Of a stretch of DNA of 64,000 bases, positions 54,871 to 64,000 are shown piece by piece; position 1 is the stretch's first letter, and each line of letters begins with the position of its first letter. The stretch comes from Helichrysum umbraculigerum (Eukaryota; Streptophyta; Magnoliopsida; Asterales; Asteraceae): the NCBI GenBank assembly GCA_949592205.1, contig CATIUR010000003.1:153764759-153828758 (forward strand). The letters run 5' to 3'. The notes beneath the pieces are model-generated. The model was given only the letters and a program-made list of their open reading frames with translations, was not told the origin of the DNA and did not search any database. Position numbers and translations under genes: made by a program.

Positions 54871-56318
54871 GAGAAAATTACAAAAACCGTCTTTATGGTT
54901 TGACCTGAATTGCACATTCAGTCCTTTAATTAATTTAATTACATAGATGGTTTTTTCTTTTAAAACTTGTTACGTAAATAGTCCTTTACATTAACGATTG
55001 TTAAATCTTCGTTAAAAAGGATCACGTGTGTAATTTTTTTTTTATTCTTTTAAATTTTATAATTTTTGAGTATATATAAATTATAAAATTTAAACTATGT
55101 ATATATACATTATTAGGTGCACAACATCATTTTCAGCTTTCACATTTCGCTTAGCAAATTCATTGTCAAATTGTTCTTCTTACACATTTGTCTTTCACCA
55201 CTCAAGGACCCTCAATTACCCATTCATCTTAGCTCGTAATGATTTTAGTGGCCACCATCTATTCTCTTTTGTATCATTTTCGATGACCCTAGCTTTAAAG
55301 TAAAATGACGTTGAAAAGTGGGAACTAATTAAGTAAAAAATGTATATTTAGGTAGGAAAAGGTGGTGGTGGAATATAAATTTGATGTTATAGATAGGGGT
55401 GTTAACGAACCGAGCACTTAACGAGCTACTCGAGTTCGAACTCGTTTATCTCCAATTCGAGCATAATACTATTCGAGCACGAGTCGAGTTCGAACATAAA
55501 AAGACTGCTCGATTAGTTTCACAAGCCGAGCTTCAAAATAATAAATTTGACTCGGCTCGTTAGGATGAGATGAGCACACTATAAATATTAACATCAAGAA
55601 TCTAATTACATACTTATTATTAGTGTTTGATGATAACTAATTAAACTTACACATTTTAAGTTTAATTAAGTGTAAATGTCTTTTACAAACTTTATTTCAA
55701 GTTTCATAAAATAGTTAGTATACTTTTTAATGAGCTTGTTTAAGCTTATAAACGATTTTATCGAGCTTGAGCTTCTAAACAAACATTTTGAGCTCAAATA
55801 ACTTCTTTTTTTTTTTTTTTTTTTTGTAAATTGTCATAAACTTAAACGAGTATAGAGCTCGAGCTCGAACACTAAATTATTATCCGAGCCCGAACTCGAA
55901 TATGGTTTTAAAAAGTTAATCGAGTTCGAGTCGAACTCGAACATACTTATTTTTTAAACGAGTCGAGCATCAGCATATTCGAATTGACTCGGTTCGTCAA
56001 CAGCCCTAGTTATAGAGAAAAAATATGATCAAATTTGATAATGAATAAAATGAGTGAATTGAAAATAATGTTATGTGCACCATATAATGTATCTATACAT
56101 ATGCTAGATTTTATTATTTGTATTTTACTCAAAAAAATTTAAAGAATTAAATTTTTGACATGCATGGTCATTTTTAACGGAGATTTAACAATCGTTAGTG
56201 TAAAGGACTATTTACGTAACAAGTTTCAAAAGAAAGGATCATCTATGTAATTAAATTAATTAAATGACTGAATGTGCAATTTATGTCAAACCATAAGGAC
56301 CATTTTTGTAATTTTCTC
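54871..56318. mobile_element. Non-autonomous MULE (1448 bp) with a nested hAT element
   Basis: Long terminal inverted repeats (about 54871-55035 and 56150-56318) share GAGAAAATTACAAAAACC-type ends and blocks such as AAAGGACTATTTACGTAAC. The perfect 9-bp target duplication TAAATTTAA lies at 54862-54870 and 56319-56327. There is no transposase in the interior. A hAT-type element sits inside at 55394-56008, so the MULE itself was about 825 bp. Confidence 0.88.
55394..56008. mobile_element. hAT-type non-autonomous element nested in the MULE
   Basis: Ends TAGGGGTGTTAACGAACCGAG and, inverted, TAGGGCTGTTGACGAACCGAG, with the 8-bp target duplication GTTATAGA at 55386-55393 and 56009-56016. The interior is rich in GAGCTCGAG and TTCGAACTCG words, so it folds on itself. 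It contains a 19-T run near 55808. It is 615 bp and non-coding. Confidence 0.85.
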
Positions 56319-56624
56319 TAAATTTAATAAACTAAAACGTTACTGAAAACTCATATTTTATATCCACAGTTCACCACTTTTCATACATTCCTATCATCCT
56401 TGGAGTAAAAATTTGACCAAAATCCAATTAAAGTCCTTAATTAATTTATTCTAAGAATTCAAATTAGTAAACTTGCTTAAACAGTCACAAGATTTTGCCC
56501 CAAAATAGTTGCAGTCCATAACTCTTCATAAACATCGATGCTTCCTACAAATTTAAATACATTTAAAACCTTCCTATAATACAAAATATATACCAGCCAG
56601 TAACATGTACAACTTGGCTTACAA

Positions 56625-57315
56625 TTACAAATCTCCTCTGAAGTATGGGCCGTTAAGAAACGAGCTAGAGAAAGTTCCTCCACCATTCGGGAAAAGTGTA
56701 AGCAGGCATACGAGACCGAGGACAAACCCCCAAGCGTACCTATTGACTATTGTCGCCTAATTGGGTGATTTCGTCCTTTGCAGGTATCTCTTCTCCGCCT
56801 CTAAAAAATGTCGCAAAGAGTCCCCAAGCCAAACATAGGACACTACCACTGAAACCGCCAATGACTAAGATAAATGAAGTGGCTAAAGATAACATTGCTG
56901 CAGTGCTCCTACCAAACATGGCTTGAGCTATTCGTCCTCCTTCGAGCCTTCCACATGGTAACAAGTTTAAAGAGGTCACAACCATTCATGTCTCATATGT
57001 AATGTCACTATATAGAAAATGACCAATATGCATTTCACTAATCACAAAGTTTTACACTTTTGTAGAGCAGAGCTCAATATCATTGGTTTTTTGTAACAAG
57101 AATAACGAGCACATAATTAATAATTATTGGAAAATATAGGATAATGAAAAATGGTATTGATGAGACTCACCTAAAAGCCCTGCAAAGGCTGTCAACGGGA
57201 ACCCCGACACCTTCTACAGCGTAAGGTAACACGTTGCCTAGGTCGTCCGTGTATGGCCCGATAACAAATTGGATGAAAGAAAGTAACGGGTTATTGTAAA
57301 AGAACTGAGGTCTTA
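56625..57315 (-). pseudogene. EGY1-like site-2 protease pseudogene, fragment B, cut by a Tekay element
   Basis: Minus-strand exon 57315-57171 reads RPQFFYNNPLLSFIQFVIGPYTDD and NVLPYAVEGVGVPVD. The last exon (about 56990-56625) reads MVVTSLNLLPCGRLEGGRIAQAMFGR, LSGSVLC-like helices, WGLFATFFRGGEEIPAKDEIT and FPNGGGTFSSSFLNG to a stop. This is the C-terminal membrane half of EGY1, a plastid M50 metalloprotease needed for chloroplast development. Lesions: a net 5-nt loss after VPVD, a splice acceptor that reads ACAT where fragment A has ACAG, and a 7-nt insertion after LGDN. Everything upstream is removed by the LTR starting at 57316. EGY1 rather than EGY2 is judged from LPCGRLEGGRIAQ. Confidence 0.82.
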
Positions 57316-59192
57316 TGTAACATCCTCTCTTCTGGTCCGGTAATTTCTAATTTTAAATTGATATATTTAATTGTATTGGAAATTATTTAATATTAATTGT
57401 TTATTTGCGAAACTTAGTTAAATAAGCTTAAGGACTTATTGTGCTTAGTAAATTATTGATTGTTTTAATTTACTATAGTTGACGGTGCAATAAAATAAGT
57501 TTCTCGCAAATGGTTTTTTAGGTTCCAGACAATAGATTGAAAGGGGACTAGTTTTAAGTGAATGCGGGTCGGTGTAAAAATATTAGGCCGACTTAAATTT
57601 CTTTCCTTTTTAGGAAAGTCTTCATTTATTTCAAAACCTAAGAACTCTCAAAAAACTAGAAACCAAAACCCTAAGAAAACTTATAATTAAAAACAAGAAC
57701 TCAAAGATTGAATTGTGATCTTGAAAGTTTAGTTTCTGAAACATCATTATCATCACCTTTATTGCATAATCAAGTGGTAAGTTTGAGTTATTTTTAATAT
57801 GCTAAACTTATGAGTATATGATTGATATGTGAAATAAGTTGATTTTGATGTTTGGGATTGTTACTAGTTGATACTACATGACATAGTTGCTATTTGTTAT
57901 GTTAAAATGATCTTAGAAGCTGTTTTTGGTGTGTTTGGAAAGTTAAGTTCGTAGCAGGTTTTGAGCTGGGCGAAGCTTGCTGGTGCAGGGGGTGAACCCG
58001 GCGGGTTTAACCTGTACCCGGCGGGTAGTATGCCTAAACCGGGGATCCGGCGGGTAAAACCCGTACCCGGCGGCTCCTATAGCCTTTAAAACGCGATTAA
58101 GTTCTGTTACCACCCAATTTAATTCACCCGGCGGTTATAAAGTGGGACCCGGCGGGTGGTGACCGGAAGCCGGCGGCTTCCTTACCCAAGCCGGCGGCTT
58201 GGGGTGTGTTTCAGCAAATGTTTTGTTTAACTTTTAAGACTTGTTCTAACTTGTTGTTTGTAATGTAAATTGTACTTATTAGCATAATAATACATGATAG
58301 TTGTTGTATTTAGGAACTTATGATATTTGTAATGTTAATTGAGTTAAGTTCCTAATGATTTAAATTGATTTAATTCAAGTGTTACGACCTTGATTACTAA
58401 CTTTTACCTGATTGTTGATTCTCAGATAAGCAAAGAGCTCAGCGAGATAAGACAGCTGAGTAAGTGAAACGAGATAATCAGGTGAGTGGATTTGAAACTC
58501 ACAGTTTGATTTGGTTGTGTCAGTTTGATTTCAATCAGTAATTATAGGATTACTATTGATAGTATGTTAACCTTGAAATGATATGCCATTTGATTGGTTG
58601 TTTGTTGAACATTGAATTGAAATGTATAATCCAGAGGTCAACTAGATTGTTGGTTGGACTTGATTGCTAATGTTGGTCAACACAGGGTTGCGTACATGTG
58701 TTGATGGAGATTAGCATTTAGTTAGCGGTTAATCACTGTTTTGGCCTACAGTTGATGTAAGTGTTCTGATGGGGCCACCCGGCACAGGGTCCTTAGGAAC
58801 CACCGTTCCTCTTGACGATAATTGTTGCATTATTGATTGTGACAGATTACTAGCTAAATTGAATTGTAGTTGATAATTCGTTCACTTAGCTTCGTGCTAA
58901 TCCCTCAATTTACTTCCTGCAGGTAATGTATAATATGTGGGTAGTCAGGAAGGATGTTTTGATGCTGGGAATGTTTGAAACTTGCAACTCTGATCCAGTT
59001 TGTAATAAATAACGTTTTATAGTATATAATGCCCCGGGTTTGTAAACATGTTAACTATGTTTGTTTAGTAGTTAAACATATTGTATAAAGGGTTGCGAAA
59101 ATTTCTAGTAGGTTTTAATAGAATATTTATTTAATGTAGTCGCTTCCGCCAAACTTAATATTATATTGTTGTATTAATTGAGGGGCGTTATA
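57316..59192 (+). repeat. 5' LTR of the second Tekay family (1877 bp)
   Basis: TGTAACATCC to GCGTTATA. Contains the AGTTGACGGT...CCAGACAATA block (57477-57535), the exon-like 58426-58481 segment, and the CACTTAGCTTCGTGCTAAT block (58883-58901). Confidence 0.93.
57995..58202. repeat. CCGGCGGGT-type GC-rich repeat cluster in the LTR
   Basis: About nine CCGGCGG words, several with the complementary ACCCG next to them (ACCCGGCGGGT), inside an AT-rich LTR. It matches in position and style the palindromic clusters of the other Tekay family but has its own sequence. Confidence 0.88.
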
Positions 59193-59195
59193 AGT

Positions 59196-59207
59196 TGGTA
59201 TCAGAGC
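59196..59207 (+). other. Primer-binding site, initiator tRNA-Met
   Basis: TGGTATCAGAGC three bases after the LTR end, as in the other two TGTAACATCC-type elements. Confidence 0.93.
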
Positions 59208-59368
59208 AATATTTTGGGGCAATTGAATATGATTGTATGTTCAATCCTAAACTTTGATTGTGTTGTGTCAAACATTCTTGGAAATGGGATTATGTACTGA
59301 ATGTGAATCGGTTAGTAGAATAGGTGCTAACGACTAATGATTTGTAAGCTGTTGTGGTGTTTACAGAT

Positions 59369-62300
59369 ATGGCGGATAACGAGCAACTACCTGTTAACCC
59401 TAATAATGTCTCAAGGCCTGAAGTCGCTGCTGAGACTCATGATGACCGTAATGAACACGCTGGAACTTCTTTCTATGCTAGAGAGGAGGCAGAAAGGGAT
59501 CAGTATTTGCTTCATTTGGAAGAGGAAAACCAAGTGCTTAGAATGTATAAACAACAAAAAGAGGCTGAATCTTCTCATCCTGTGTTTGGTACGATTTCAC
59601 CGCCAAAGCAAAAGGTGTGTTCCTTTAAAACCTTTATGAGCAGTAATCCGTCTGTGTATTCGGGTAGTACAAATCCTTCTGTAACTCTGGATTGGTTAAG
59701 AGATGTGGAAAAGAAATTTGAGGTTTGTCAATGTGAGGAAGAACTGAAAGTTCCTTATGCAACTCAACTTTTAAAAGGAGCAGCAATGAATTGGTGGGAT
59801 TCGATTACTTCTGTATTATCTTCTTTTCAGAAAGCTTCTATCCGATGGTCTGACTTTCGTAATGAAGTTTGTAAGCAGTATTGTTCAAACTTTGATATAG
59901 CTCGGATTAGAAAAGAGTTTATGGATTTGCAATTAACTGATAACATGTCAATGGATGATTTGATAAATCAGTTCACAGAGAAACTTAGGTTTGTTCAGCA
60001 GTGGGTTCCTGATGAGAGAACTCAAATAGAACAGTTTGTGGGTACTTTACCTAATCATTATCGAACTTCAGTGAGATTAGCGAGCTCTCTTCCTCAAGCT
60101 TTCATGTTAGCTCGATCTGTTGACAGTGATTTGAAACCTCAACAAGTAACAAGTAAAGAAATAGTTTCTCAGAAATCTAGGAGTGAATCGACGGGTAAAG
60201 GTAAGCAACGGTGGCAAGGAAATCAGCAGGGTAAGAAACAAGAAAGTCGTGGTGGTACTTCTGATCGTCCCAATTGGTGTATTAAGTGTAGAGCTAGACA
60301 TTTTGGGCCGTGTACTGTGCAAACCACTAGATGTGTGAAATGTGGTGTGATTGGGCATGAAGCCAAAGATTGTGTTTTTCCTACTTATGTGTGCTGGAAT
60401 TGCCATAAGGAAGGTCATCGTGCAAATCAGTGTTTGGAGGCTAAGAGACAGGGTTCGGGGACAGTTGTTGGTTCATCAGCTTCTTCCGGTCAGAAGCGGA
60501 AGACTCCGCCATCTGCAGTTAGTAGGGCTTTTCAAATGACAGTTGATGAAGCTGTTCATACAGATGACGTGATCACGGGTACTTTTCTTGTAAATTCTGT
60601 ACCAGCTCGTGTTTTGTTTGATTCTGGTGCAAATTGTTCGTTTGTATCTGTGTACTTCTGTGATAAGTTGAAAATGATGCCTACTGTGATAACAAACCCA
60701 GTTGAAGTAGAAATAGCTAGTGGCAAGTCAGTTCCTGTTACCACTTCGGTAACTGGAGCTAGTATTATGATAGATAGCCAGACTTTTCCAATTTCCTTTC
60801 TGTTGATGCCAATTGCTAGTTTTGATGTGATTATTGGTATGAATTGGTTGAGTCAGTATAAAGCAAGCATAGATTGCCACAATAAGCTGATTAGAATTCC
60901 AATCTCTGAAAAGTCATATGTAGTGGCTCGAGGAGAACGGGATAATGTTTGTATACCTTTGATTAGTATGATGAAAGCTAGGAAATCTTTGTCTAAGGGC
61001 TGTAAATCGTATTTAGCTTATGTGATTGATGCTAAGTTAGAAAAGAAGTCCCTTTCTGATGTACCGGTTGTTTCTGAGTATCCGGAAGTATTCCCTGATG
61101 AATTACCTGGTTTACCACCGGTTAGGGAGGTTGAATATCAGATTGATCTTGTTCCTGGCTCTTCACCTATAGCCAAAGCCCCTTATAGATTAGCTCCATC
61201 TGAGATACGTGAAATGATGAATCAGATACAGGAGTTGTTGGATAAAGGGTTTATTAGACCGAGTTCTTCTCCCTGGGGTGCACCAGTTCTGTTTGTGAAA
61301 AAGAAAGATGGGTCTTTTAGAATGTGCATTGATTATAGGGAATTGAATAAAAGGACAGTAAAGAATAAATATCCTCTGCCTCGGATAGATGATTTATTTG
61401 ATCAGTTGCAGGGATCTTCATTTTATTCAAAGATTGATTTGAGATCAGGTTATCATCAAGTTCGTGTTAGGGATTATGATATTCCTAAAACTGCATTTAG
61501 AACCAGATATGGTCATTTTGAATTTCTGGTTATGCCTTTTGGTTTAACGAATGCTCCCGCAGTTTTTATGGATTTGATGAACCGTGTTTGTCGACCTTTT
61601 CTTGATAAATTTGTGATTGTGTTTATCGATGACATTTTGGTATATTCTAAATCCGAATCAGAGCATAGAATGCATTTGAGGTTGGTATTGGAAACCTTAA
61701 AGAGAGAACATTTGTATGCAAAGTTTTCGAAATGTGAATTTTGGATTCGAGAAGTACAGTTTTTGGGTCATATTATTTGTAATGATGGTGTTAAAGTTGA
61801 TCCTTCGAAAATTGAAGCTGTAATGAATTGGAAAGCTCCAAAGTCTGCTTCAGAAATAAAGAGTTTTCTTGGTTTGGCGGGTTATTACCGGAAGTTTATT
61901 AAAGACTTTTCTAAAATTGCCGGTTCGTTGACTAAACTAACCCGTAAGGATGAAAAGTTTATATGGACTGAACAACAGGAAACAGCTTTTCAGACTCTGA
62001 AACAGTTGTTATGTCAGGCTCCTGTGTTAGCATTGCCAGATGGGTCCGATGATTTTATTGTTTATTGTGATGCATCGATTGCTGGTTTGGGTTGTGTTTT
62101 AATGCAGCGAGATCGTGTGATTGCTTATGCTTCTCGTCAGCTCAAACCTCATGAAAGAAATTATCCTACCCATGATTTAGAACTTGCAGCAGTTGTGTTT
62201 GCTTTAAAAATCTGGAGGCATTACTTGTACGGTACCAAATGTGTTATTTGTACAGATCACAAGAGTCTTCAGTATATATTTTCGCAGCAAGAGTTGAATA

Positions 62301-63910
62301 TGCGTCAGAGAAGATGGTTAGAGTTAATCAAGGATTATGATTGTGAAATTAAATACCATCCAGGGAAAGCCAATGTGGTTGCTGATGCTTTAAGTCGCAA
62401 GGTAACTTCTGATCGAGTTTATGTTATGCGTTTAGAAGTTTCTTCTGATTTGGTGGCTCAGATAAAAACTGCACAGTTAGAAGCTTTGTTAGATCATAAT
62501 TTGAAGTCTGAAATTATGTTGAATCGAAAAGAATTGTTATTAGATGATTCGAGGGGATTAAAAACCTTTCAGTCTCGTGTTTGGATTCCTTTGTTTGGGG
62601 GTCTTCGGGATGTTATTTTGAATGAAGCCCACAAGTCCAGATTGTCTGTACATCCGGGAAGTACTAAAATGTATAATGACTTGAAACCTTTGTATTGGTG
62701 GCCTACAATGAAGATGGACGTAGCAAGGTTTGTTAGTTCTTGTCATATTTGTTCTCAAGTTAAAGCTGAACACCAAAAGCCGTACGGGTCGTTGAAACAG
62801 CTTGAGATTCCTGAATGGAAGTGGGAACACCTGACTATGGATTTTGTTACCAAGTTGCCTAGAACTGTCCGAGGAAATGATATGGTTTGGGTTATTGTTG
62901 ATCGATTGACTAAGAGTGCTCATTTTCTAGCTACTAGTGATACTGCATCTCTGAGTAAGCTTGCACAGTTGTATATGAATGAAATTGTTACACGGCATGG
63001 TATTTCATTATCGATTGTATCTGATAGAGATCCAAGGTTTGTATCTCATTTCTGGCAGAGTTTGCAGCATGAATTGGGTACACGTGTGAATCTTAGTACA
63101 GCTTATCATCCTCAAACAGATGGTCAGTCAGAACGTACGATTCAGACATTGGAGGATATGTTGAGAGCTTGTATTTTGGAGTATGGTGGTTCTTGGGATT
63201 CTCATTTGCCATTGGTTGAGTTTGCTTATAATAACTCATATCATTCTAGTATTGGCATGCCTCCATATGAAATGCTTTATGGACGCCGTTGTAGAACTCC
63301 AACTTGTTGGCTAGAGGCAGGTGAGAAACAGTTTGCAGGTCCAGATATTGTTCAGATGACAGCTGATAAAGTCGCAGTGGCTCGTGAAAAGTTGAAAGCT
63401 GCACGTGATAGACAGAAACAATATGCTGATCCTAAACGTCGACCTGTTACTTTTGTTGAAGGTGAACTTGTTTATCTAAAAGTTTCGCCTTGGAAAGGGG
63501 TAATTCGGTTTGGTAAACGTGGTAAATTGGCTCCTCGATATATTGGACCGTTTAGAATTCGTCAGATTGTTAATGATCAGTCTGTTACATTGGATCTTCC
63601 TCCAGAGCTTGCTGGTATTCATGATACGTTTAACATTTGTTATTTGAGGAAATGTAACGTTGAAGACCAGTCTCAGATTCTTCCTTTGAAAGATTTGAAA
63701 GTTGATCAAAGTCAGAAGTTAGTTGAAGAACCCGTTGAAATTCTTGACCGAAAAGTGACTAAACTTAGGAAGAAACAGATTCCCATGGTGTTAGTAAAAT
63801 GGAAACATAGTTTAGGTGAAAACCTAACGTGGGAAACAGAGGATAGTATGAGATCCAGATATCCTGGATTGTTTGATCGTGATGAGATTTCGGGGGCGAA
63901 ATCTTCTTAA
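59369..63910 (+). CDS. Tekay chromovirus gag-pol polyprotein, intact, 1513 residues
   Basis: The start is the ATG of MADNEQLPVNP, directly after a TTTACAG acceptor-like site; the longer frame upstream begins at a non-ATG codon. Domains in order: gag with YSGSTNPSVTLDWLRDVEKK and FVQQWVPDERTQIEQFV; knuckles CVKCGVIGHEAKDC and CWNCHKEGHRANQC; protease LFDSGANCSFVS (about 415); RT with an intact MPFGLTNAP motif and FIDDILVYS (about 752); RNase H from YCDASIAGLGCVLM; integrase HHCC ending CHICSQVK; Asp, Asp and Glu in MDFVTKL, VSDRDPRF and GQSERTIQ; C-terminal chromodomain with VLVKWKHSLGENLTWETED. No stops or missing catalytic residues were seen, so this copy could be autonomous. It could also supply proteins to the LARD. 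Confidence 0.95.
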   Translation: MADNEQLPVNPNNVSRPEVAAETHDDRNEHAGTSFYAREEAERDQYLLHLEEENQVLRMYKQQKEAESSHPVFGTISPPKQKVCSFKTFMSSNPSVYSGSTNPSVTLDWLRDVEKKFEVCQCEEELKVPYATQLLKGAAMNWWDSITSVLSSFQKASIRWSDFRNEVCKQYCSNFDIARIRKEFMDLQLTDNMSMDDLINQFTEKLRFVQQWVPDERTQIEQFVGTLPNHYRTSVRLASSLPQAFMLARSVDSDLKPQQVTSKEIVSQKSRSESTGKGKQRWQGNQQGKKQESRGGTSDRPNWCIKCRARHFGPCTVQTTRCVKCGVIGHEAKDCVFPTYVCWNCHKEGHRANQCLEAKRQGSGTVVGSSASSGQKRKTPPSAVSRAFQMTVDEAVHTDDVITGTFLVNSVPARVLFDSGANCSFVSVYFCDKLKMMPTVITNPVEVEIASGKSVPVTTSVTGASIMIDSQTFPISFLLMPIASFDVIIGMNWLSQYKASIDCHNKLIRIPISEKSYVVARGERDNVCIPLISMMKARKSLSKGCKSYLAYVIDAKLEKKSLSDVPVVSEYPEVFPDELPGLPPVREVEYQIDLVPGSSPIAKAPYRLAPSEIREMMNQIQELLDKGFIRPSSSPWGAPVLFVKKKDGSFRMCIDYRELNKRTVKNKYPLPRIDDLFDQLQGSSFYSKIDLRSGYHQVRVRDYDIPKTAFRTRYGHFEFLVMPFGLTNAPAVFMDLMNRVCRPFLDKFVIVFIDDILVYSKSESEHRMHLRLVLETLKREHLYAKFSKCEFWIREVQFLGHIICNDGVKVDPSKIEAVMNWKAPKSASEIKSFLGLAGYYRKFIKDFSKIAGSLTKLTRKDEKFIWTEQQETAFQTLKQLLCQAPVLALPDGSDDFIVYCDASIAGLGCVLMQRDRVIAYASRQLKPHERNYPTHDLELAAVVFALKIWRHYLYGTKCVICTDHKSLQYIFSQQELNMRQRRWLELIKDYDCEIKYHPGKANVVADALSRKVTSDRVYVMRLEVSSDLVAQIKTAQLEALLDHNLKSEIMLNRKELLLDDSRGLKTFQSRVWIPLFGGLRDVILNEAHKSRLSVHPGSTKMYNDLKPLYWWPTMKMDVARFVSSCHICSQVKAEHQKPYGSLKQLEIPEWKWEHLTMDFVTKLPRTVRGNDMVWVIVDRLTKSAHFLATSDTASLSKLAQLYMNEIVTRHGISLSIVSDRDPRFVSHFWQSLQHELGTRVNLSTAYHPQTDGQSERTIQTLEDMLRACILEYGGSWDSHLPLVEFAYNNSYHSSIGMPPYEMLYGRRCRTPTCWLEAGEKQFAGPDIVQMTADKVAVAREKLKAARDRQKQYADPKRRPVTFVEGELVYLKVSPWKGVIRFGKRGKLAPRYIGPFRIRQIVNDQSVTLDLPPELAGIHDTFNICYLRKCNVEDQSQILPLKDLKVDQSQKLVEEPVEILDRKVTKLRKKQIPMVLVKWKHSLGENLTWETEDSMRSRYPGLFDRDEISGAKSS

Positions 63911-63922
63911 GGGGGGGAGAGT

Positions 63923-64000
63923 TGTAACATCCTCTCTTCTGGTCCGGTAATTTCTAATTTTAAATTGATATATTTAATTGTATTGGAAATTATTTAATAT
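63923..64000 (+). repeat. 3' LTR of the second Tekay family, truncated by the window end
   Basis: TGTAACATCCTCTCTTCTGG onward, matching the 5' LTR start base for base over the 78 visible positions. Confidence 0.93.

Larger units (their letters stand above)
57316..64000 (+). mobile_element. Tekay-type chromovirus, second family, coding-complete, 3' LTR cut by the window
   Basis: 5' LTR 57316-59192, initiator-Met primer site 59196-59207, intact gag-pol 59369-63910, polypurine tract GGGGGGGAGAG, and the 3' LTR starting at 63923. The visible 78 bases of the 3' LTR are identical to the 5' LTR start. The candidate target duplication (TCTTA, 57311-57315) cannot be verified because the other flank is outside. 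It inserted in the EGY1-like pseudogene. The protein is related to, but clearly distinct from, the element at 19511-31139. Confidence 0.93.

Noticed and set aside
1..64000. tRNA or rRNA genes
   Set aside because: No cloverleaf or rRNA core sequence was recognised by eye. The tRNA-like words found are retrotransposon primer-binding sites. A tRNAscan run would settle this.

Overview
The window is plant nuclear DNA. Evidence: intron-containing genes of plant families, chromodomain Ty3/Gypsy elements primed by initiator tRNA-Met, a Tat-type Gypsy element with an antisense gene, many MITEs and AT-rich spacers. The element style would fit an Asteraceae-like dicot, but that is inference. No prokaryotic features, CRISPR arrays or RNA genes were recognised.

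Layout. 1-11.8 kb is a gene-bearing arm. It holds a telomere-repeat-filled MULE (599-1415), a foldback MULE MITE (2046-2346), a three-exon SOFL gene (3822-4886, +), a six-exon MRS2/CorA magnesium transporter gene (5618-8395, -) with one MITE in an intron and one just upstream, and a decayed LINE (9103-11045).

11.8-41.45 kb is one nest of LTR retrotransposons. A Tat-lineage Gypsy element (LTRs of 507 bp, TSD CTTAC) is about 10 kb once its guests are removed. Its antisense gene was split by a Tekay chromovirus in an unusual form: truncated pol, LTR, complete internal region, LTR (19511-31139). Its 3' LTR was split by an 8.0-kb non-coding LARD-like element with two 1902-bp LTRs (33284-41286, TSD GAAAC).

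41.5-57.3 kb is a second gene-bearing arm: a 5'-truncated LINE, a second inverted telomere-repeat MULE (42758-43598), a conserved small basic protein gene (45021-45224, -), an eight-exon RsmE-type rRNA methyltransferase gene whose first exon is split by a hAT MITE, an EGY1-like pseudogene, a seven-exon gene of unknown function (52037-54291, -), a 1.45-kb MULE with a hAT element nested inside, and a second EGY1-like pseudogene cut off by another retrotransposon.

57.3-64 kb is a second Tekay-type chromovirus with an intact 1513-residue gag-pol. Its 3' LTR runs off the window.

The three TGTAACATCC-type elements share non-coding architecture: a 54-56 nt exon-like segment with splice consensus sites in the LTR, conserved LTR blocks, and a GATTTCG/CGAAATC hairpin before the 3' LTR. 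The hairpin survives in the LARD, which has no coding capacity. Each also carries its own cluster of short GC-rich palindromic repeats. These shared non-coding modules are the most unusual signals I see.
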